Shown: in pieces, positions 6,098 to 8,821 of the stretch
Layout of the letters: every line of letters starts with the position of its first letter
How positions within the stretch are numbered: the first letter of the stretch is position 1
NCBI GenBank assembly: GCA_021647685.1
Contig: JAKIUH010000171.1
Span: forward strand, 1-8,821
Length of the DNA: 8,821 nucleotides
Direction of reading: 5' to 3'
Source of the DNA: Bacteroidales bacterium
Lineage (GTDB): Bacteria > Bacteroidota > Bacteroidia > Bacteroidales > NBLH01
Notes under the pieces: model-generated
Told to the model about the DNA's origin: nothing
The model's input: only the letters and a program-made list of their open reading frames with translations
Databases searched by the model: none
Made by a program: the position numbers and the translations under genes

Positions 6098-7539
6098 ATC
6101 TTTTTCATTTTAATATAAGGCACAACCATTTCCTCAACTGTTGTTCCTCCGTGATTTACTTCAATTTGGTTTTTATTGGCAAACATTGTCCTGCCTTCGG
6201 GCAAAATCAATATTTTATCTTCTACAAAAGGAATTTCTACTTTCCGTTCGTTTATTAACTCTTCATTTCCTTTATTTACAATTACCGCTCTTTTGGCAAA
6301 ATCATCAGAAAGGTATTTTTCAATTTTTCGTCCATTGCCTTTTGCCACCACTGAACCGTGGTCGGAACAAATATAAATCTGAAAACCGTTTTCGATTAAT
6401 ATTTGAAAATCGTGTATTATGCTTGATTTTTCGAGATAAGCAAGCACAGATTTAAAATACAATTCTTTACTTTCTTTGTTTGGTGGAAACTGTGCCGAAT
6501 GGCTTAGTTCATCAAAGAAATTATACAAAATACTGATGTATTCGTAACCAAGCAATGTGTTTGAATTTATTTCATCAGCTTCGGTAAAATATTTTGTTTC
6601 TTTATCTTTGAAATATTCGGAAAAGGCTTTTGCTTCTGTGTTCCTGCCCGGATATTTTAAATTGTAAACCTCTGTATTTCCCTGAAATATTGCCGAACGG
6701 GATATTGATGTCAAAGTGGGCAAAAGAGCAAAAACGGCACTGTCTTCAAACTCCCATTGCTGATTTTTAAAAAAGTCTTTGAGCAAATACCATTCTGCAA
6801 AGCCCATACAATCGAAACAAATCAATGCAATTTTCTCTTGTTTATCTGCTTTGATATTAGCCAATATTTTATCAACGGTTTTCGGTTTTTTATGGGTAGA
6901 AGCATAAAATGCTTGCTCCATTCCTTTGATATCGATAAAAGTATCTGAAAAAGCATCAACTTGTTGGGTTAACTGCTTGTATTCATTGTTATCTGTTTTG
7001 TATGACAAATAAATCAATTCAGCCCAAAGCTTTGCCAAACGTAAAATGTTGTTTGTATCGGCTTCTTGTGCCAGTATTTTTTTTATTTGGTTTGAAAGTA
7101 TGCTTAGCTGTTTTGTTGATGCAAATTGCTCAGATTTTTCCAAGACTTTTTCCAAATCGTTTGCCGACAAAACCTGATGCATATTAGTAGCAAACACATA
7201 ATCTAATATTTCGACAATTTGACTTGTGCTTATGTTTTTAAATGCTTGTTTTATATCTCCGTTAAGCGGTAAATCGTTGTAAGAAAATGCAATAGGTGTA
7301 ATTTTATTACGAATAAAAAAAGGAATATCCTCAATGGCGGTAATTATTAAAACCTGTTTGTCGTAATCAACCAACTTGCGGATTTCCATAATTTCATCGG
7401 TAAGTTTTACCTCAATATCCTTTTCAGAAAGCCAATGCCGGTATGCAGGGGCATACAAAACACCCGTTTGGTCAATGACTAAAACAGGCAAATTGTTTTC
7501 GTAGTTCAGTCGTATGTCTATAAAACTCTGCCAGTGCAT
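6094..7539 (-). CDS. pglZ: PglZ-domain protein of BREX-like system
   Basis: A 481-aa PglZ, an alkaline-phosphatase-superfamily protein that is a hallmark of BREX and Pgl phage-exclusion systems. The metal-binding motifs of the superfamily look present: CFDCMGFAEWYLL (241-253, D243), the nucleophile region LPTLTSISRSAIFQG (273-287), NFFDELSH (340-347), CSDHGS (391-396, D393 and H394) and VNHGG (461-465, H463), followed by the typical tail EEMVVPYI (469-476). The first 220 residues form a less conserved N-terminal domain (LPVLVIDQTGVLYAP near 17). It is clearly shorter than type 1 BREX PglZ, which exceeds 800 aa. Cytoplasmic; no signal or TM. It starts at ATG 7539, one base after the methylase stop, and its TGA overlaps the next ATG, so it is the middle gene of a coupled operon. 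Catalytic activity is inferred from intact motifs; the biological substrate is unknown. Confidence 0.85.
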   Translation of the reverse strand: MHWQSFIDIRLNYENNLPVLVIDQTGVLYAPAYRHWLSEKDIEVKLTDEIMEIRKLVDYDKQVLIITAIEDIPFFIRNKITPIAFSYNDLPLNGDIKQAFKNISTSQIVEILDYVFATNMHQVLSANDLEKVLEKSEQFASTKQLSILSNQIKKILAQEADTNNILRLAKLWAELIYLSYKTDNNEYKQLTQQVDAFSDTFIDIKGMEQAFYASTHKKPKTVDKILANIKADKQEKIALICFDCMGFAEWYLLKDFFKNQQWEFEDSAVFALLPTLTSISRSAIFQGNTEVYNLKYPGRNTEAKAFSEYFKDKETKYFTEADEINSNTLLGYEYISILYNFFDELSHSAQFPPNKESKELYFKSVLAYLEKSSIIHDFQILIENGFQIYICSDHGSVVAKGNGRKIEKYLSDDFAKRAVIVNKGNEELINERKVEIPFVEDKILILPEGRTMFANKNQIEVNHGGTTVEEMVVPYIKMKKI

Positions 7540-7540
7540 A

Positions 7541-8580
7541 TTATTTTATTCCTTCAACCATTATTTCGGCAGCTTCTACAAAATCGTTTAACTCACCGCT
7601 GTTTTCCAATATTTTTTTGTCTAATTTTTTGGCAATTGTCAGAATATCTGTAAATCGTTTGTCTTTGTAACAAAGCTCAAAACCATAAGCCAATGCTTCT
7701 TTTCGTACCAATTTTATTTTTTTCTTTTCAGTTTGTGCTTGAACCAATAAAGTTTCAAATTCACGCCTTAAATTCTTTTGTCGTTTTTCGGTTATGCTGT
7801 TATGCTCGGTTTCGTTTTGCGGTCTGCGGTATTTGCCGTTTTCTTGTATAAAATTTTGTTCCAACATTTCTTTTAATTCCGGCACTTCATCGCCTTCAAT
7901 ATTTGCCAATTGATTAAAAGCCGTAGAAATATCCGAAAATGTTTTTGGCTCCGACAAGAAATTATACAGCCACACCAAAGCCGATTTTTCATCGTTTACA
8001 AAAAGCAATTGACTGCCCGATTTTATATCTTCCATTCCCTCCAATTTCATTTTCTTTTTATATTCCAAATAGGCTTCTATTTGGTGCGTAGTAAACCAAA
8101 AACCGTCTTCTTGTACAAAATTCTCTTTAAGCAAACTATAAAATGATTTGGCATCGTATTTAATCTCATAACCTCTTTGGATATAATAAGCCAACATTTT
8201 AGAATAAAGCATTTTATCAGTTCGCTCAATAGTCGGTTTTACGGGTAGATTGCTTAAAAACTCATTGATAAATTCTATTTCAAGCCCTTCGCCTGCTTGT
8301 TTTATAAAGTTTTCTGTAAATTTTTGGCTGGGTTTGAAAGCGGAAATTACTAAATCACTTTTTACTGTTCCGTGTATATATGATTGATTGATGGTTCCCT
8401 TTTTTTTATCCAAAATTTTAACACTTGCAACAATAAAACCAGCTTTCGATAAAGCTTCTTGTATTTTATTCCATACAGATGATTTAGAATTATGAAATTC
8501 CACAGTTATCCATCTTTTGGGCTTTAAAACTTTATAATATGTTTCAAAAGCTTTTATCATCAAGTAGTAATAATTATCAA
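7541..8580 (-). pseudogene. Truncated adenine-specific DNA methylase (PglXI-like)
   Basis: C-terminal part of a COG1743-like (DUF1156-type) N6-adenine DNA methyltransferase, PglXI-like in BREX terms. The open frame has ATG at 8560 (339 aa) and TTG at 8563, but homology-like sequence seems to continue in frame upstream to about 8580 (KKLDNYYL), before a stop at 8612-8614, so 8560 is probably not the native start. Conserved block: AFETYYKVLKPKRWITVEFH, then NSKSSVWNKIQEALSKAGF, and DLVISAFKP, which in full-length enzymes follows the catalytic DPPY motif. The DPPY motif and SAM-binding region are missing, as full-length members are far longer, so this product cannot methylate DNA by itself. The remaining about 270 residues are a helical C-terminal domain. 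It ends at TAA 7541, one base before pglZ. The cut coincides with a breakpoint, so the truncation may be an assembly artefact rather than gene decay. Confidence 0.75.
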
Positions 8581-8589
8581 GCTTCTTAT
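8579..8589. repeat. 11-bp inverted match to 8714-8724 at breakpoint
   Basis: The minus strand of 8579-8589 reads ATAAGAAGCTT, identical to the plus strand at 8714-8724 inside the CheY fragment. The copy at 8579 sits exactly where methylase-like sequence gives way to VIT-like sequence. It includes a HindIII-type AAGCTT; others lie at 8548, 8719 and 8775. This may be microhomology at a junction or chance, since both code for the residues IRSL. Confidence 0.4.
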
Positions 8590-8665
8590 TTTGTGTTTTA
8601 TTGATAATTCTTTAACTTCAGCTTCCATTGCAGCTCTATCACCACCAAGTTCTTTACCACCACCT
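8581..8665 (-). pseudogene. Possible fragment of a VIT/VWA-domain protein
   Basis: On the minus strand one frame reads SGGGKELGGDRAAMEAEVKE, then LSIKHKIRS, before running into unrelated codons and a stop. This resembles the segment after the VWA domain in VIT/inter-alpha-trypsin-type proteins (pattern: Leu-x-Glu-hydrophobic-x-x-Leu-Ser-x-x-x-x-hydrophobic-x-(S/T)). It has no start and no proper end, and is bounded by the methylase junction on one side and the CheY fragment on the other. The opposite strand reads as Ser/Pro-rich filler, which favours the minus-strand reading. Recognition is by eye from under 30 residues. Confidence 0.35.
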
Positions 8666-8821
8666 GAAACGAAATTTTTAGTAGTAGATGATATGGCAAC
8701 AATGAGAAGAATTATAAGAAGCTTACTAGAACAGCTAGGATACAAGTATATAGATGAAGCAGAAGATGGAAAAGAAGCTTTAAACAAATTAAGGTCTGGC
8801 AAATATGACTTTGTTATAACA
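8666..8821 (+). CDS. cheY: CheY-like response regulator fragment, no start codon
   Basis: The only real coding sequence on the plus strand. From 8666 the frame reads ETKFLVVDDMATMRRIIRSL, then LEQLGYKYIDEAEDGKEAL and NKLRSGKYDFVIT to the window edge. This is the N-terminal half of a stand-alone CheY chemotaxis receiver: acidic pair DD after FLVV (beta1), MRRII (alpha1) and EAEDGKEAL (beta2/alpha2). The phospho-acceptor Asp should come within a few residues beyond the window (DFVIT-D). No ATG, GTG or TTG stands in the expected place; the upstream codons read SSLPPPE. The 5' end is therefore cut by the breakpoint. It is a poor fit with the Bacteroidota defence genes beside it and more like CheY of flagellated Proteobacteria/Campylobacterota, a taxonomic impression only. 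Truncated at both ends. Confidence 0.8.

Noticed and set aside
8560..8802. An 80-codon minus-strand open frame as an intact gene.
   Set aside because: Its first half is the antisense of the CheY coding sequence; only about 28 residues look like real protein, and these are listed as the VIT-like fragment.
1..8821. CRISPR array, tRNA, rRNA, insertion sequence or transposase.
   Set aside because: No regularly spaced near-identical repeats with spacers, no cloverleaf-like or rRNA-like stretch, and no transposase-like frame was seen on either strand.

Overview
The window is AT-rich DNA that fits a Bacteroidota genome (Flavobacteriia/Bacteroidales-like). Starts have A/T-rich leaders rather than clear Shine-Dalgarno sites, there is a SusD/PorT-era style exported TPR/barrel-type gene at the left edge, a short 'LNSC' lipoprotein-like ORF, and a Bacteroidota-style STAND ATPase/WD40 protein. 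Almost every real gene lies on the minus strand, so the biological order runs from high to low coordinates. No tRNA, rRNA, CRISPR array, transposase or integrase was seen.

Right end (about 8560-8821): a breakpoint zone. Three broken pieces lie side by side: the 5'-truncated end of a DNA methylase gene (minus), about 85 bp that reads like the tail of a VIT/VWA-domain protein (minus), and the N-terminal half of a CheY response regulator (plus) with no start codon. This looks like a chimeric assembly or amplification junction, or a genuinely scrambled island edge.

5393-8560 (minus): a tightly packed three-gene operon of the BREX/Pgl type. It holds the C-terminal third or so of a COG1743-like adenine-specific methylase (PglXI-like), a short but motif-complete PglZ (481 aa), and a 234-aa protein that is probably BrxA-like. 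The order methylase-pglZ-brxA matches the 3' end of a type 3 BREX locus, except that the helicase gene brxHII normally found between methylase and pglZ is absent here.

4799-5392: a largely non-coding spacer rich in small inverted and direct repeats, with one 41-codon lipoprotein-like ORF that looks like a gene remnant.

582-4798 (minus): a two-gene operon with overlapping stop/start (TGATG). The first gene encodes a 305-aa protein with two TIR-like/DUF4062-like alpha/beta domains. The second encodes a 1,099-aa nSTAND1 ATPase with a central transmembrane segment, a long Lys/Glu/Ala-rich coiled coil and a C-terminal seven-bladed WD40-type propeller. The pair looks like an NLR-like sensor plus its TIR-like partner, beside a BREX remnant, so the region reads as a defence island. 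This pair is the best candidate for a poorly described system here.

1-493 (minus): the 5' part of an exported protein with a signal peptide, a TPR-like helical segment and the possible start of an outer-membrane barrel. It continues beyond the window.
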